From: Bostrychus sinensis
Lineage: Eukaryota; Chordata; Actinopteri; Gobiiformes; Eleotridae
Direction: 5' to 3'
Assembly (NCBI GenBank): GCA_020698575.1
Contig: CM036244.1
Location: forward strand, 9,022,034-9,086,033
Length of the DNA stretch: 64,000 nt
In this document: positions 36,245 to 47,739 of the stretch, in pieces
How positions within the stretch are numbered: the first letter of the stretch is position 1
How the letters are laid out: each line of letters starts with the position of its first letter
Position numbers and translations under genes: made by a program
Notes under the pieces: model-generated
The model's input: only the letters and a program-made list of their open reading frames with translations
Told to the model about the DNA's origin: nothing
Databases searched by the model: none

Positions 36245-36800
36245 TGCCAAATTATAATTGTTTAAGACTCAAATTGTTTAGTTTTTGTTTATTTAAAAAG
36301 TTTTTGACAACTTTTTCTGCCTTTAGATTCCATACTTAAGTTAAAAATATCTGCATACAATTGTAAACACTGCAAATATCCTATAGAAGCATGTTTGGAC
36401 CGTGCTGTTGGGAGTGTCCCGTCTCCCATGTCCCCTCCTCTGATACATCTGTGTGTCCCATGTGTAATTGGCCGGTGGGCGTCCCGTCGGGTGGGGGGTG
36501 TGTGTGTGTTTGCTCCTGGTTTTAAACATAGCTGCGTTGTTATGGTTGCTCTGCTTTGATGTCGCCCAAACCTCCAACTAACAGGCTGTGATTTTGGTCC
36601 CGACTCAGAGAGAGGACAATCACTTCCAGATTGGGACGGGACGCTGTGACTCTGAGTGTGGCAGACTGCTGCTGCTGCTGTGGGACAGGGGCCGTGGGGG
36701 GTCAGCTGGGACACCACAGATACAAGAGGAGGGGATTGATCATGTCCAGAGTAAATGCACTGGGCTAAAATATACAGAAAATAAGCTTACTTAGCTGCTA
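36245..36800. other. Non-coding stretch, no gene seen
   Basis: The minus frame at 36289-36717 has no recognised domain. A short CTG run lies at 36669-36680. Confidence 0.4.
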
Positions 36801-36802
36801 CT

Positions 36803-37463
36803 ATATACAGTCATATGTAAAAGTTTGGGCACTCCTCTGAGGTTGCATAATAATTTGGTGAATGAAATTAAATGAAATATGAAAAAAATGTTATAAGTTT
36901 GCTGATTTGAATGCATAAAACTTCTCAAAATGGATTACTTGCAACACAAAACTTGTTAGATTAGTGAGTTAAGCCTTGAACTTCATAGACAGATGATTCA
37001 ATAATGAGAAAAGATATTTGAGGTGGTAATCAGGAAATGGAAGGACACAGGCAAAGCTGATGTTAAGGCCAAGAAAAATACCAGAGAGACAGGGGCGAGG
37101 AATGGTGAGAATGGTTAAAGACAACCCACAGATCAGCTCCAAAGACAACGGTCAGAAATACCTCCATCCAGAATCCACACGCAGGAGTCGTCTAGAGGCT
37201 GTTATTCTTGGAAAAGGAGGGTCAATTAAATATTGATTTAATTTTTCTGTTGGGGTGCCCAAAATTTTGCACCTGTCTGATTTTATTATGAAGCATATTG
37301 CATAATTTCTTTTAATCCAATAATCCTAATTTCACTAATGAAATATTGCTGTATCCATGAGGTATTATATAAATCAAAATGAAGCTGCTGATCCAAATGC
37401 CCAAAATACTTACAACTTATGAATGATAATATAATTATCAGGGGTGGCCAAACTTTGTCTAAA
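36803..37463 (+). mobile_element. Tc1/mariner-like transposon relic
   Basis: The left end 'gtaaaagtttgggcactcct' and right end (reverse complement) 'agacaaagtttggccacccc' are inverted. Between them, about 37070-37220 translates with indels to pieces such as GRGMVRMVKDNPQISSKD, like the helix-turn-helix region of Tc1-type transposases ('R.I...VK.NP..S...'). The catalytic DDE domain is gone. Confidence 0.65.
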
Positions 37464-37599
37464 CAAACTAAGGTAAGCTAACTAAAGTAACTAGACACCA
37501 CAAAAATTATGAAATCTCTAGAGTCACAGACACAGACGTGGCCTTTGTAGGAAGACATGGGGAAGACATACAAACTCTACTGGGCCAGATTTTAAAAAC

Positions 37600-38008
37600 A
37601 TCAAATGTTTCAGGGCCAAACATTTTAGGAGAATGAGGAACATGTTGCAGGCCATCCTCCACAATAACAAACACCCTCTAAATGAGACGTTGGCCTCTCA
37701 GAGAAGCAGTCGCAGTGAGAGGCTCCTCTCGCTGCGCTGCAGGACTGAAAGGTTCAGAAGATCATTTATTCCGGCTGCCATAAGACTTTATAGATCTTGT
37801 TGAAGGTGCACTTTATTACTATTGCTAGTAACTTTTAATTTATTTATTTATTATGTTTTTATTATTGCCTCACTGAGTATGGTTTTATTATGTGTGTTTG
37901 TGTCTGTTACCGGACTCCTGAATTTCTCCTGATGGGGATGAATAAAGTATCTATCTATCTATCTATCTATTTATCTATTTATCTATCTATCTATCTATCT
38001 ATCTATCT
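37600..38008 (+). mobile_element. LINE 3' end with (TATC)n tail
   Basis: A frame reading SERLLSLRCRTERFRRSF then PAAIRLY, followed by an AT-rich 3' region and 'tgatggggatgaataaagta' before (TATC)n, is the characteristic end of a teleost non-LTR retrotransposon. The 'R..R.RRSF.P.AIRL' tail is the usual C-terminus. It is truncated upstream. Confidence 0.75.
37948..38008 (+). repeat. (TATC)n microsatellite
   Basis: About 15 TATC units with two TTTATC interruptions. It forms the tail of the LINE above. Confidence 0.95.
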
Positions 38009-38009
38009 T

Positions 38010-38400
38010 ATTTGGCAGCAAAATGAAATGAAATACTGGGTCAGCGACAAACTCACTACAAATTACTAATATTTTGGTAATACAAATAATGTGTCACCAT
38101 TACCATAAACCACTAATACCATAAACCACCTAAACACTTTATTAGACTTTTTATGAGGTTCACATTTTTTCTTATGCATTTCTCGGTGCTCAGTGGGAGA
38201 TGTCTTGTTGCTTACTTGAGGTGGTTTTCTAATTCTGACAGGTTTGATTTCTAACTCTTTTTTTCTTTCCAGGCAGTTTTGCATCTTTGGCTGTGTAGAT
38301 TTAAAAGTTGGTGAAGATTAAAGTTTATGGCTGAACACATACTTTGATTATACTTTAATTTTATTGGCCAGATTGGTTCTTATGCTCTGTTTTAATGTTT
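38010..38400. other. Non-coding stretch, no gene seen
   Basis: AT-rich DNA with no recognised feature. Confidence 0.45.
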
Positions 38401-38404
38401 TAAT

Positions 38405-39045
38405 TTGTTTAACTTGGCAGTGTGGTTAGCACTGTCGCCTCACAGCCGGACCTTTCTGTGTGGAGATCTCCCTGTGTCTGGGTGGGTTTCCTCTGGGTGC
38501 TCCAGTTTCCCCCATCAACCTAAAACATGCACAATCGGCTCCTGACAAGGATCCTGGCTCAGATCTGGTGAATAGCGGTGGGAATCTTAGGGCATCTCAT
38601 AATTTGGTTCGATTTTGATTCAGAGGCCGACAATTCAATACAAAAGCAACGTATCAATTCATCACTTTCCACATGATTTGACACTTTTCTAGCTCATTTT
38701 TCAACAATAATTCATTTTAATTGTATATTTTATACCTGAAACATAATTTTAAAAACTTTCTACTACAAAAAACAAAACTACAGAACTAATAATTGCTATG
38801 TTGCAGTAGCAAATTCTGTTAGCATTTGCCAGAGCTGACACTTTGCAACCCAATAGCACAAGATTTGTATTGGACATAGCCTACTTGAATCATTTGTAGT
38901 CTTTCCAAAATTTAGATTATTAGCTTTTCTGAGCCAATTCAGAATCTTTATAAAGAAAAGATTGATGCATCAGAAAAATTATTATTATAAATGCAGAGAA
39001 CCAATTTCCCTACGTGGGGCAACAAAGTCTACCTTAACCTAGATC
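38405..39045 (+). mobile_element. Fish SINE interrupted by a hAT-like MITE
   Basis: The head 'gtggttagcactgtcgcctc' through 'gtgggtttcctctgggtgct' to 'gatcctggctcagatctgg' lies at 38405-38570. The tail 'aaatgcagagaaccaatttc' resumes at about 38988. In between, about 38577-38985, is a different element beginning 'gcggtgggaatcttagggca' and ending near 'agattgatgcatcag', a known style of fish hAT MITE end. Confidence 0.6.
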
Positions 39046-39049
39046 AAAA

Positions 39050-40010
39050 CTTACAATTTAATGCACAAAAAGCATGCACTTACAAAGCTCCCAATAATGA
39101 TTTTTTTATTATTTCTCTCTGTCTTTCCCTGTGCAGCTGTGGAGAACATTACAGCAGATTTTCCCCCACATATTACTGTTCAAATCTTCCTTTTCAACCT
39201 TAACACTCCAGACCCTCACCTCTGACCTCTCACAGAAAGACTTATTGTAGGCAAAGCAGAAATGTTTCATTTAAAAAGACATGAATGCGCTCCTCAGAAA
39301 CCCACATCCAACGACCTTGACACCCGGCATGAACTTCTGCACAAAGACAGGCCTGGCACACTGTGAAATTATCAGTGAACAAATCAGGTTTTTCTTTAAT
39401 AAATGCTCAAAGATCCAAGGCTACATCTCTTTGCAGCTTGTGGACATTGTCACAACTTGTTTTGTTTTTTAAACAAGGATTTTGCAGGATCAGGAGGTCA
39501 GTACAGATAGTAAACTATACAAGAGCCCTGCTATTGTTTGTCATAGAATAAAACATTTAATTGAAGTTTTACTGTTTCCTTGTATAACGGTTTACCTATT
39601 TCTTTGTCTAGTGCACTGATTTTTCAGTAGTAGTGAAACAAAACAAAAATATTGCCAAGGCATTTATGTGATATTTAATAATGACAATTAGAGAATGAGA
39701 GTAATGACAGACGGCATAGTCATCATCAAAGGGTAAAAATCATAGTTAGAAGTTTAAAGTAAGCTCAAAACTTAATTAAAACATGACAAACAGCAGTAAA
39801 TAAATCCAGTTTTATTTTTGATAAAACAATTGCAAGAAACAGAGCTTTGTGCTTATTTCACAAGAACAGATAAAGAAAAAAATTGGGCAATGTACTTTTA
39901 AACAGAGAAAAATGCTTTCAAAAAGATTCATCATGTCTTGCAACGTAAGTTTATCTTTGTCAATAACATGTTTTCCAATGAAACAATACTGAAATTAATA
40001 CATTTTTGGC
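39050..40010. other. Non-coding stretch, no gene seen
   Basis: No repeat or exon recognised. Confidence 0.45.
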
Positions 40011-40014
40011 TCAT

Positions 40015-40125
40015 TAATTCTTGCTCCATCCTCTGCAACGAGCTGGCCATTGTCCAGGGTGGGGTGTACCCCACCTAAAGCCCATAGTTGCAGGGATAGA
40101 TTCCTGCCACCCGCAACCCCAAAGA
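40015..40125 (-). repeat. Fish repeat 'ctatccctgcaactatggg', minus strand
   Basis: It is the reverse complement of the 54700-54870 type: 'tgtccagggtggggtgtacc' and 'agcccatagttgcagggat'. Confidence 0.65.
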
Positions 40126-40129
40126 GCAA

Positions 40130-40890
40130 GAAATGAAAGAACATAAATGAAATAATGAATTCTCTCTCCATATTCTGTTTTTAGTCTGCCAACATCCACG
40201 CGACCAAGCGCTCACTGCTGGTTTAAGCTGTGATTACATGCAGCATTATGCAACTTCTCTTCTCCACAAAACCCTGAAGCACTCTGTCTTTTTAACAGCA
40301 TTTTAAGTTAATGAATGTTATTAATTCCCTCTTTTATAATCGCCTGTTTGCCTTTGTCTTTGATGGCCAGTGAATTAAGTGCAATCTCGATTCAGGCGTG
40401 CACAAAAACGCCACACTTCCCTGGCGCTCAGATCTCTTTGTGTGGCCCCTCTTTGCTCCTAAAAGGGGTTTGATTGCTGCCACTTGAAAAGCAGTGTGTT
40501 AGAAAAAGGTGAATCTAGCATTAATTCGCAGCCAACGTCCTTCTCCAAATCGCTGTCCGTGTATGTGTGTAAGGGCAATTGTCCAACGGGAAATGTGAGA
40601 TTAAAGACACCAGTTTCACAAAGGGTTAACAAAAGCTTTCATTTAGGCTTCAAATACAAAAAGATGGACTTAGAGAGGAATATATTAGAGGTCAATGCAA
40701 GGCTGGCTAAATGGATATAGCTTCCTTTTGTAAAGAAGCATTCTTTCTTATGAGAGAGTAAACTACTTACTATTTATTTAAGTCATTTTTAGGTGGCAAA
40801 AGTGAATGGTTGTCATTAATATCTTTGTTGAATGTTCGAATTAAAGTTATAATTATTAAAGTAGGATTTGTGTTGCCTGGTAACAATATT
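40130..40890. other. Non-coding stretch with a single-copy-looking block
   Basis: 40270-40480 is not repetitive and contains a TCF/LEF-type word (ctttgat, 40358-40364). No exon seen. It may be a conserved non-coding element; this needs cross-species alignment. Confidence 0.3.
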
Positions 40891-40894
40891 CCTG

Positions 40895-41305
40895 AGACCG
40901 GTGCTGATCTTGAGACCATTTTTTTACGGTCGTGGTCTCGTCTCGGTCTCAGCTGCAGTTTTACTCGGTCTTGTCTCAGTCTCGGTTTTGGCGGGGTCTG
41001 AGATTTTATTTACCAAACATTATCAGAAAATGCTGTTCTTCATATTCTTCATAATTTTAGTTTTCCGCATCAGAAGAACCAAGACAATGATCTGTCTCTG
41101 TTTGTTTGTGCATTTGATCATTAAAATAATTTTAAATGTATTTGAACCACTTTTTTTTTTTACTTTTCCCCTTTATTTAGTGTTAGTTCACGGGGTTTGG
41201 CCTTGATTTTGCCTCGGTTTGCCTCATTCTCGATCTTGATCCTTAAAAGTCTCGGTCTCAAACTTTGAAAGTCTAACTCTCGGTTAGTACGGTCTTGACT
41301 ACAAC
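40895..41305 (+). mobile_element. GAGACC-rich DNA-element relic
   Basis: 'ggtcgtggtctcgtctcggt' on the left and 'aaaagtctcggtctcaaact' then 'acggtcttgactacaacact' on the right mirror the element at 6340-6720. No coding. Confidence 0.5.
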
Positions 41306-41307
41306 AC

Positions 41308-41450
41308 TACTGCTTCCTAATACTACTACTTCCACATTACTTCAATGCCAAGCTCCAAAAATACTTATAAAATACTAATAATTACTTAGCGACTCTGAAA
41401 ATATTTTAGCGTTTAGTATTTATCACTTAAATAAAAGTAAAAGTAGCCTA
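41308..41450. repeat. 'aagtaaaagta' element fragment
   Basis: 'aatactactacttccacatt' and 'cacttaaataaaagtaaaag' match the element family at 1840 and 28410. Confidence 0.45.
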
Positions 41451-41484
41451 TATATTTTTTAAAATTATGTATCTGCACTTTTGT

Positions 41485-41625
41485 TTTTGCTCCCATTTCT
41501 CATCAGCTGAACTCAAAGATCACTAACACCGTTTTTTATCAGATTTGTGAACAATATTTGAGAGAAATAGGTTCAGCTGATGAAAAATGGGAGCAAAAAC
41601 CAAACTGTTGCGTGTCTTTTTTTGT
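41485..41625. mobile_element. Short hairpin MITE
   Basis: 'tttgctcccatttctcatca' and 'gctgaac' on the left are inverted on the right as 'gttcagctgatgaaaaatgg' and 'gagcaaaa'. The loop contains 'gaacaatatttgagagaaat'. This is a compact palindromic element of a type common in fish. Confidence 0.65.
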
Positions 41626-41779
41626 TCAGTGTAGTTAGTCACAGTCCACTTCTGACCAAAAACCATCTAATTGAGTCATAACTTGCTATATTTTATGGCA
41701 CTATGCTTTCAAATGCAGCCATATTGTTTACATGCACTGTCTAAAACGATCTATACATCCGTCGCATAAACATAAATTG

Positions 41780-42110
41780 ATGGGGTCAGTGCTCTCAACC
41801 TGAACTCGGTCGATCCCATTAACTGCGGTATTGAAGACGGAGATTCCCGTTCAAACGCAGGAGAGATAAAAGGCACGACAATATGCTGATGAATCAAAGA
41901 GCGTTTCATGTTTAGTGAGCTGTGCGTGGAGCTACATTTCCGGATTCACTCAGAAACATGTTGATCTAATTGGAATTTTTAAAGAAACGCCGTCTTTGAA
42001 GTAATTATATCTTTGATGTAATCGACAAACAGCGCTTTATTATTCAGAGCTGCAGCAGTGGAGCGGCCGGTGCAGTCTGGTGTTTGACGGTGGATTTTGG
42101 ATAAAGGGTC
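41780..42110. promoter_or_regulatory. Candidate cis-regulatory block with clustered TCF/LEF words
   Basis: Unlike its surroundings this stretch matches no repeat in the window. It contains three TCF/LEF-type words within about 125 bp: atcaaag (41893-41899), ctttgaa (41994-42000) and ctttgat (42011-42017). It lies 6 kb upstream of the tcf7 exon. Function is inferred only from motif clustering; short motifs occur by chance. Confidence 0.25.
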
Positions 42111-42184
42111 AGAAATAACCTAGCCCAGCAGTGGCATAATTTGGCTGTGCATTGATTAACTCCAGTCTGAGCTTTGACCTTTAC

Positions 42185-42705
42185 ACTGGATTCATCGTTT
42201 CTCTAGCATTGCAGCATTATCATGTTATAATGTTGTTTCCTGGTCAAAAACAAATCCAAAGTAGTATTTTGTTTCATCCATGCATGCTTAAACCACCATC
42301 ACTATGGAGGAGTCAGCTAATTTATCGATCACTTAGCTTCATGTTGCTAATAACCATGCTAATTAGCAGTCATTGCCTTGCCCTTTTACTTAAAAATGGA
42401 GAAAAAAATGAGGAATCAGTGAAAACAGAGCTGTACACTGTTTTTTGGATAAATAAATGAGAGCAGACTGGATGTAGAGGGTCAGTGCTTCCAGGAGTGG
42501 GCGGGGCTTCGTGGAAGAGGCGGAGGTTTGTGCAACTGAGCGTTCTGAGGCCTCAGAAACTCAGCGCCAGAGAATACTCAACTGGATTACTCATACAGGC
42601 GTGTGTGAAACAAAACACAGCACCAGATACATTTTTGATGAGGGAACGACATTAAACATGGTAGAAAGCTCAGAAAAGTTCTTTAAAGGGACAGGCACCT
42701 AAACC
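42185..42705. mobile_element. T1/T2-family MITE copy, mosaic
   Basis: The left part has 'gtagtattttgtttcatcca' and 'agcttcatgttgctaataac' (T1 words). The right part has 'gaggcctcagaaactcagcg' and 'tttttgatgagggaacgaca' (T2 words) and ends 'aagttctttaaaggg', which includes TTAA. It looks like a mosaic or nested copy. Confidence 0.5.
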
Positions 42706-42829
42706 AAGCTTCTTCAGCAGAGAGAAGTGCCCAGAAACATGACAATTTCAATAAATACTGATCCTTTTTAGTTATACACTGTGAAATACTAATCTGGAGA
42801 TGTCCACAAGTATTTCAAAAGTAAAGGAC

Positions 42830-42960
42830 CCTATTATGCTAATTTGAGCATTTAATCAACTTCTACATCAAAAACATACCTGGAGTAGTATTTTGTTTCA
42901 TTCATGCTTGTTTGAGTAATTCTGTATGCTGAGGCCGTCCCCTTCTCAGAAAGAAGAATT
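42830..42960 (-). repeat. T1-family MITE fragment
   Basis: 'ccctattatgctaatttgag' and 'ctgtatgctgaggccgtccc' match the element at 43070-43515. Truncated. Confidence 0.55.
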
Positions 42961-43069
42961 ATGTCAAAACTGATAGATGGTTTAATTACTTCTCTATTAA
43001 ATATAAAAAATAACAAAAGAGAGACTTAGAAATGCATTCTTTTATGAATTGATGTTGTGATCAATGATA

Positions 43070-43515
43070 TAGGTCGCCTATTCTGCTAAATCAACTTCTT
43101 TTTTAGCTTTTAACCATGTTATAATGGAGTAGTATTTTGTTTCATTCACACTTGTTTGAGTAATCCTGTATGCTGAGGCCGTCCCCTTCTCAAGAGCTGA
43201 AAACGCTTGGCCTCATGGCTCTATGTAGTTGCGTAAAACCAGGAAGTGCTCCTGAGCGTTTCTAAGGCCCATACACTCTCACCAGACTTATTCTGTCACT
43301 ACGAAGCAGCCTGCTCGTTTACCTATCTGTTAGCATCATGTTGCTAATAGCTGTGGTAAATAGCCATTTTAATCCAAGCGTTCTCTGCAAAGTCAAGGTA
43401 ACAGCTCCCCAAAAGATGTTTTCCATACATATACATTAAGTTATAAAACGTGAAATACTAATGCAAAGGTGTCCAAAACTATTTGAAAAAACCTGAAAAA
43501 GCATAATAAGGTATA
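43070..43515 (-). mobile_element. T1-family MITE
   Basis: It runs from 'cgcctattctgctaaatcaa' to 'aacctgaaaaagcataataa'. Internal text matches 20965-21480 closely, for example 'tgttagcatcatgttgctaa' and 'gtgaaatactaatgcaaagg'. Confidence 0.65.
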
Positions 43516-44495
43516 ACTTTGTTGCATGTTAATGTGATTGTGTTGCTTTTTAGCTCTGCATGCTACAAGTACACATCATATCTGTTTACTGCTGCCATAT
43601 GCTTGCAGTAAAAAATGCATCCATACCATAAATCAGACTAAACCCAGGTTTACTCTAGAAAACCCTATATTTACTATCGAATATGAATATGATTTTTTTT
43701 TCTCCCAAAACATTTACGTTCGCTGCGAGGGTGGTTTCTTGCAAATTAAAGGGTGCCTGCTTAATCTTTCCCCTATATCTCTGTGTAAGTCCTGAACATG
43801 GGCACATCTATGGGCTCCTCCAAAACTCACAGCTGAAGTTTTTTGATCTTGGTGTGTCGGACATGCGTGTACACACTCGCCTCGTCCTCAGGTAATTACT
43901 CCAAAGTTCTCTGAGTGTTGTGTGTTCGTCGGAGGTGGGGCGGGGGGGAGGTTAAACATAGAGGGTTTTGATAATTATGGGTTAAATGAACGCTCGCAGT
44001 CAGTGTGTGTGTCTGTGTGTGTCTGTGTGTGTGTGTGTGTAAAAAAAGGCCAAGGCAGGGAAAGCCACTTCAAGGCTAAAAGCTAATTACCCTGAGGAAG
44101 AGAGGAAGCATAAATGGACCGTTTTGTGGCTCTAATGTTACAGCGAAACGGCGGCGTCGACCTCGGCACGTGAAGAGCGGCGTTTGAAGTCAGCGCAGAT
44201 GTGTGTGTGTGCAGATGTGTGTGTGTGCGCGCTCATGTACATGTGTGAGCAGCATGGAGCCAGGAGGAGGATTAAATATTATCAAGAGAAACTGTTACAA
44301 AAGCAGTGTCAGAATTCATTGGGAACATTTGTAGTCCTTCAGGTGTTTGTGTTAGCGTTTAGCATCTTTAAGTTTCATCACCACAGACAGTGAGGCTTGG
44401 TGAGTTTGTGTTTATGAGAGTTGTAGTCTTGTTATAGCAGTGGTTATGAGCGTTTTGTGCAAACGTCTTTCACACTTTTGCAGTTTTAATTTTGT
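43516..44495. other. Non-coding stretch with (TG)n runs
   Basis: (TG)n runs lie at about 44003-44040 and 44203-44226. 44050-44180 looks single-copy. No exon recognised. Confidence 0.45.
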
Positions 44496-44499
44496 CCTA

Positions 44500-45060
44500 G
44501 GCTAGCGCTAGACTAGTCCTGTTTATACCTGGTTTAGTCCTGATTTAGTCCTGGTTTAGTCCTGGTTTAGTCCTGGTGTAGTCCTGGCTTAGACGTGATT
44601 TAGGCACAATTTAGTTGAGTTTTAGTACAGTCTTAATCCTGGTTTAGTACTGGCTAAGACCTGGATTAGTCCTAGTTTAGTCCTGGTTTAGAGTTGATTT
44701 AGACCTGACTTTTGTCCTGTTTTAGACCTGGTTTAGATCTGATTTAGACCCAATTTAGGTGAGGTTTAGTCCAGTTTTAATACTGGCTTAGTCCTGGTTT
44801 ACTCCTGGTTCAAACTTGGTTTAATTCTGGTTTAGCTCTGGTTTAGACCCAATTTAGTGGATGTTTAGTTAAGTCTTACTGGTTTAGTCTTGGTTTAGTC
44901 CTGGTTTAGACCTGGTTTAGCCCTGGTTTAATCAAGGTTAAGTCCAGTGTTAATGCTGGTTTATTCCTGATTCAGCAAAGGTTTAATAGTTTTAATCCTG
45001 GTTTAATCCTTGCTAAGACCTGGGTTAGTCCCTGTTTTGTCCCTATTTAGTGTTTTAAAG
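44500..45060 (+). repeat. 11-bp minisatellite 'tttagtcctgg'
   Basis: The same unit and orientation as 4500-5035, with more point changes (tttagacctgg, tttagctctgg) and some missing units. A lone degraded copy also lies near 57205-57240. Confidence 0.88.
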
Positions 45061-45064
45061 GTGG

Positions 45065-46230
45065 TACTCTGGAAGCCAGATATTTTGGTCTTGGAGGTGG
45101 TACTTGGTGAGGAAAGTCTGAGAATCCCTGGTCTATGGTTGGCACTGCCTAAGGCCCAAAGTTGTTGGGATGGGCTCCAGCCACTCATGGTCAAAACAGT
45201 TCTTTGATATTCATTCAACTTCAAAACTCTTCTCCAGCTCACATTTTCTTCAGATTTGTTTTTTTTTCACGTAGTCCACCTTATCTCACATTTAGCCCCT
45301 TCCCTCCCTCATCCACTCACCTACCCCTCCCACAGCCATCCCAAACTCATCCCAAACCTGTCCCAAATCAACCTTGGTCTGTTTTGTTTCCATGTATCTC
45401 TAACATTAAAAGCAGCGGTTCTTGCAGTTTCATCTTAGCTTAGCCACGTAGCATACACACATTAGAGCTCATGTTTATGGCCGGTGAGAGAGTCAAAGAG
45501 ACGGAGTGACGGATGGAGAGACGGTCTTGAAAGTGTGTTTTTTGAATTTGTTAATGCGGTGTGCACTGTAGAAACGCTGCCTTAAACTGATAAGGTATTC
45601 ACTTTGTAACTCAGCGGGAAGGCAGCGCCGAGCCACGAATCAAACACTCTGTAGTGCTGATGGTACACACTTATAAAACACACTCCAATGCAAATTACAC
45701 ACACTAGCGTTGGTCCATCTGTGAAGAGAAATAAAATCATTTAAAATAACTTTAGTCAGAAATATTTATATTTGAGGAGATCAGCAACTCTCCCCTTTCA
45801 AAGAGTTGGAGCTGGAGATGCGCAAAATATAAACAGACACTAGAAGAAATAGTGGACCATGGGATCAGGGGCGAATGAGGAAGTGTGTGTGCAGGAGCGA
45901 GGGCTGGCTCCAAGACATGTTCCTTATTCAGAAAACATTTTATACCTTGATACTGTGGTGGAAGTGATTAATCCAACTTGTGTGAGAAAGTAAATAAAGG
46001 TCTTGAGCCAGAGGGATTGTCTTTGTGGAGATTTTATTATTCTTGCAAGAACATGGAACTGAAGTTACAGCAGTGTGACAACCAAGTCCCAGAGTGGGGC
46101 GGTCCCACTCTGACATTTGATTACTGGCTGTTCGCTTTTTTTGCTCCAGTGAACCAGTCGCACAGTGATTTGGAAAGTTGTTACGCCGGACGCACTTTTT
46201 GTCACAACCAACCACATACTGTAACTAGAG
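45065..46230. other. Non-coding stretch with one repeat fragment
   Basis: 45125-45195 is a reversed copy of the 'ctggagcctatcccag' repeat ('gttgggatgggctccagcca'). Otherwise no feature recognised. Confidence 0.45.
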
Positions 46231-46234
46231 TGGG

Positions 46235-46280
46235 TAATGTGGGTGAAGTGTCTTGCCCAGGGGTATAAAGACAGTACTTA
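46235..46280 (-). repeat. SINE fragment
   Basis: 'gggtgaagtgtcttgcccag' matches the SINE region next to the B box at 11195-11220. Confidence 0.5.
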
Positions 46281-46539
46281 CTAGCTTGGAATTAGCATTT
46301 AGCATTTTTACCATTCTTTACTACTTTAGCTTTACTTGATCAGAATGGGCCCTAAGGTTATGAAGCACATTTAGAACAACTTGCTTTTAATAACCTTGAG
46401 AGTTTGTTTCCAGTCACATCTAAACAAATTCAGAGGTATTATAGGAATTAAGGTATTATTGAATTAAAACGTTTGTGTAACTGAATCCTGTGCTGCTCTT
46501 GTTTATTGCAAATATCCAGACTTGACTACATATAAGGTG

Positions 46540-46745
46540 ATTTTCCACTAGATCAGAACAGAGCGGGACGGGTTGGTTTGGGGGTGTTTCCACTTCCCAA
46601 AGTGTTCCCAAAAAGCATTCCAAACCGTTCTACTTTTGGCAGTCCTCACTGATGGGGTCCAGCTCGGTTAAGCGTCTGGGATGGTTAGAAGTGGGCACTG
46701 CTGCGAGCTGATTGGACAAGAGAGAATCCTCACGCAGGCAAAAAA
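46540..46745. mobile_element. MITE relic related to 54874-55158
   Basis: 'aaggtgattttccactagat' and 'gagcgggacgggttggtttg' correspond to 'aaggtgcatttccactggac' and following text at 54874. The right end was not resolved. Confidence 0.4.
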
Positions 46746-46749
46746 AACA

Positions 46750-47092
46750 AGCCAAAGAACAGAAATAAAAGGGAAATGTTATCTTTAATCAAATGTGTTC
46801 TTGTCATTGTGATAAACAGCCGTATTCCAAGAGAGGACGAGCTAATGTTGAGGCAACTTTTTCTAAAAATAAAACTAGCGTATTTTAGCAACAGTTGTTT
46901 CCGGTTTAGCAAAGTACAGTTCTTGTTTCAAGAATCTAAATGTTTAATTTTTAGTTTAGACTGGATTAAACATGTGGTTATATGTTCAGTGGTTAAAATG
47001 TGTTAAAGTGACGCAGAGAAGAGAATTTAATGCACACAAAGCTGGAGGTAAACCTGAAGTGGTCTCCTGTTTACTGAAGCTAATACAGCTTT
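46750..47092. other. Non-coding stretch, no gene seen
   Basis: AT-rich with no recognised feature. Confidence 0.45.
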
Positions 47093-47097
47093 AGCTC

Positions 47098-47519
47098 CAG
47101 CCTCACACAGACACACACCAGCCTCACACAAACACACACCAGCCTCGCACAGACACACACCGGCCTCACACAGACACACACCAGCCTCACACAGACACAC
47201 ACCGGCCTCACACAGACACACACCGGCCTCGCACAGACACACACCGGCCTCACACAGACACACACCGGCCTCACACAGACACACACCAGCCTCATACAGA
47301 CACACACCGGCCTCACACAGACACACACCAGCCTCACACAGACACACACCGGCCTCACACAGACACACACCGGCCTCGCACAGACACACACCAGCCTCGC
47401 ACAGACACACACCGGCCTCGCACAGACACACACCGGCCTCACACAGACACACACCGGCCTCACACAGACACACACCGGCCTCACACAGACACACACCGGC
47501 CTCACACAGACACACACCA
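47098..47519. repeat. 21-bp minisatellite, about 20 units
   Basis: Tandem cctcacacagacacacaccgg with A/G variants (cctcgcac, accagcc). Because 21 is a multiple of three, the minus strand is open in two frames: a VCLCEAG heptapeptide repeat (168 codons) and a Val-Cys-Arg-Pro-rich one. No signal peptide, splice sites or non-repeat coding context support a gene. Confidence 0.93.
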
Positions 47520-47654
47520 GGATTTAGGCTCATCTTTTTATTAAATGTTGCCAGCGCCTTTATGTTTTAAAAGTGAATTCCAAACACATTTTTTATCTCA
47601 TTTATTAACTTTTGTCGCGCTTGTGTCCCGTACCGTCCTGCCCAGTGAAAAAGC

Positions 47655-47735
47655 ACCTAATGGCCCAATCTCATGGGCCTCTAAACCTCCTTGGCACCAG
47701 GCTGCACTTCCTGAAGCTACGCCCCTGACTCCTAG
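47655..47735. repeat. 'ggcgtag' element fragment
   Basis: 'catgggcctctaaacctcct' and 'gaagctacgcccctgac' match the element at 10010-10490. Confidence 0.5.
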
Positions 47736-47739
47736 CAAT

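Noticed and set aside
36289..36717. 142-codon minus frame
   Set aside because: No domain, no repeat of a protein-like pattern, no splice support.
47027..47533. 168-codon VCLCEAG repeat protein
   Set aside because: Comes from a 21-bp minisatellite; a second frame is equally open and there is no surrounding coding context.
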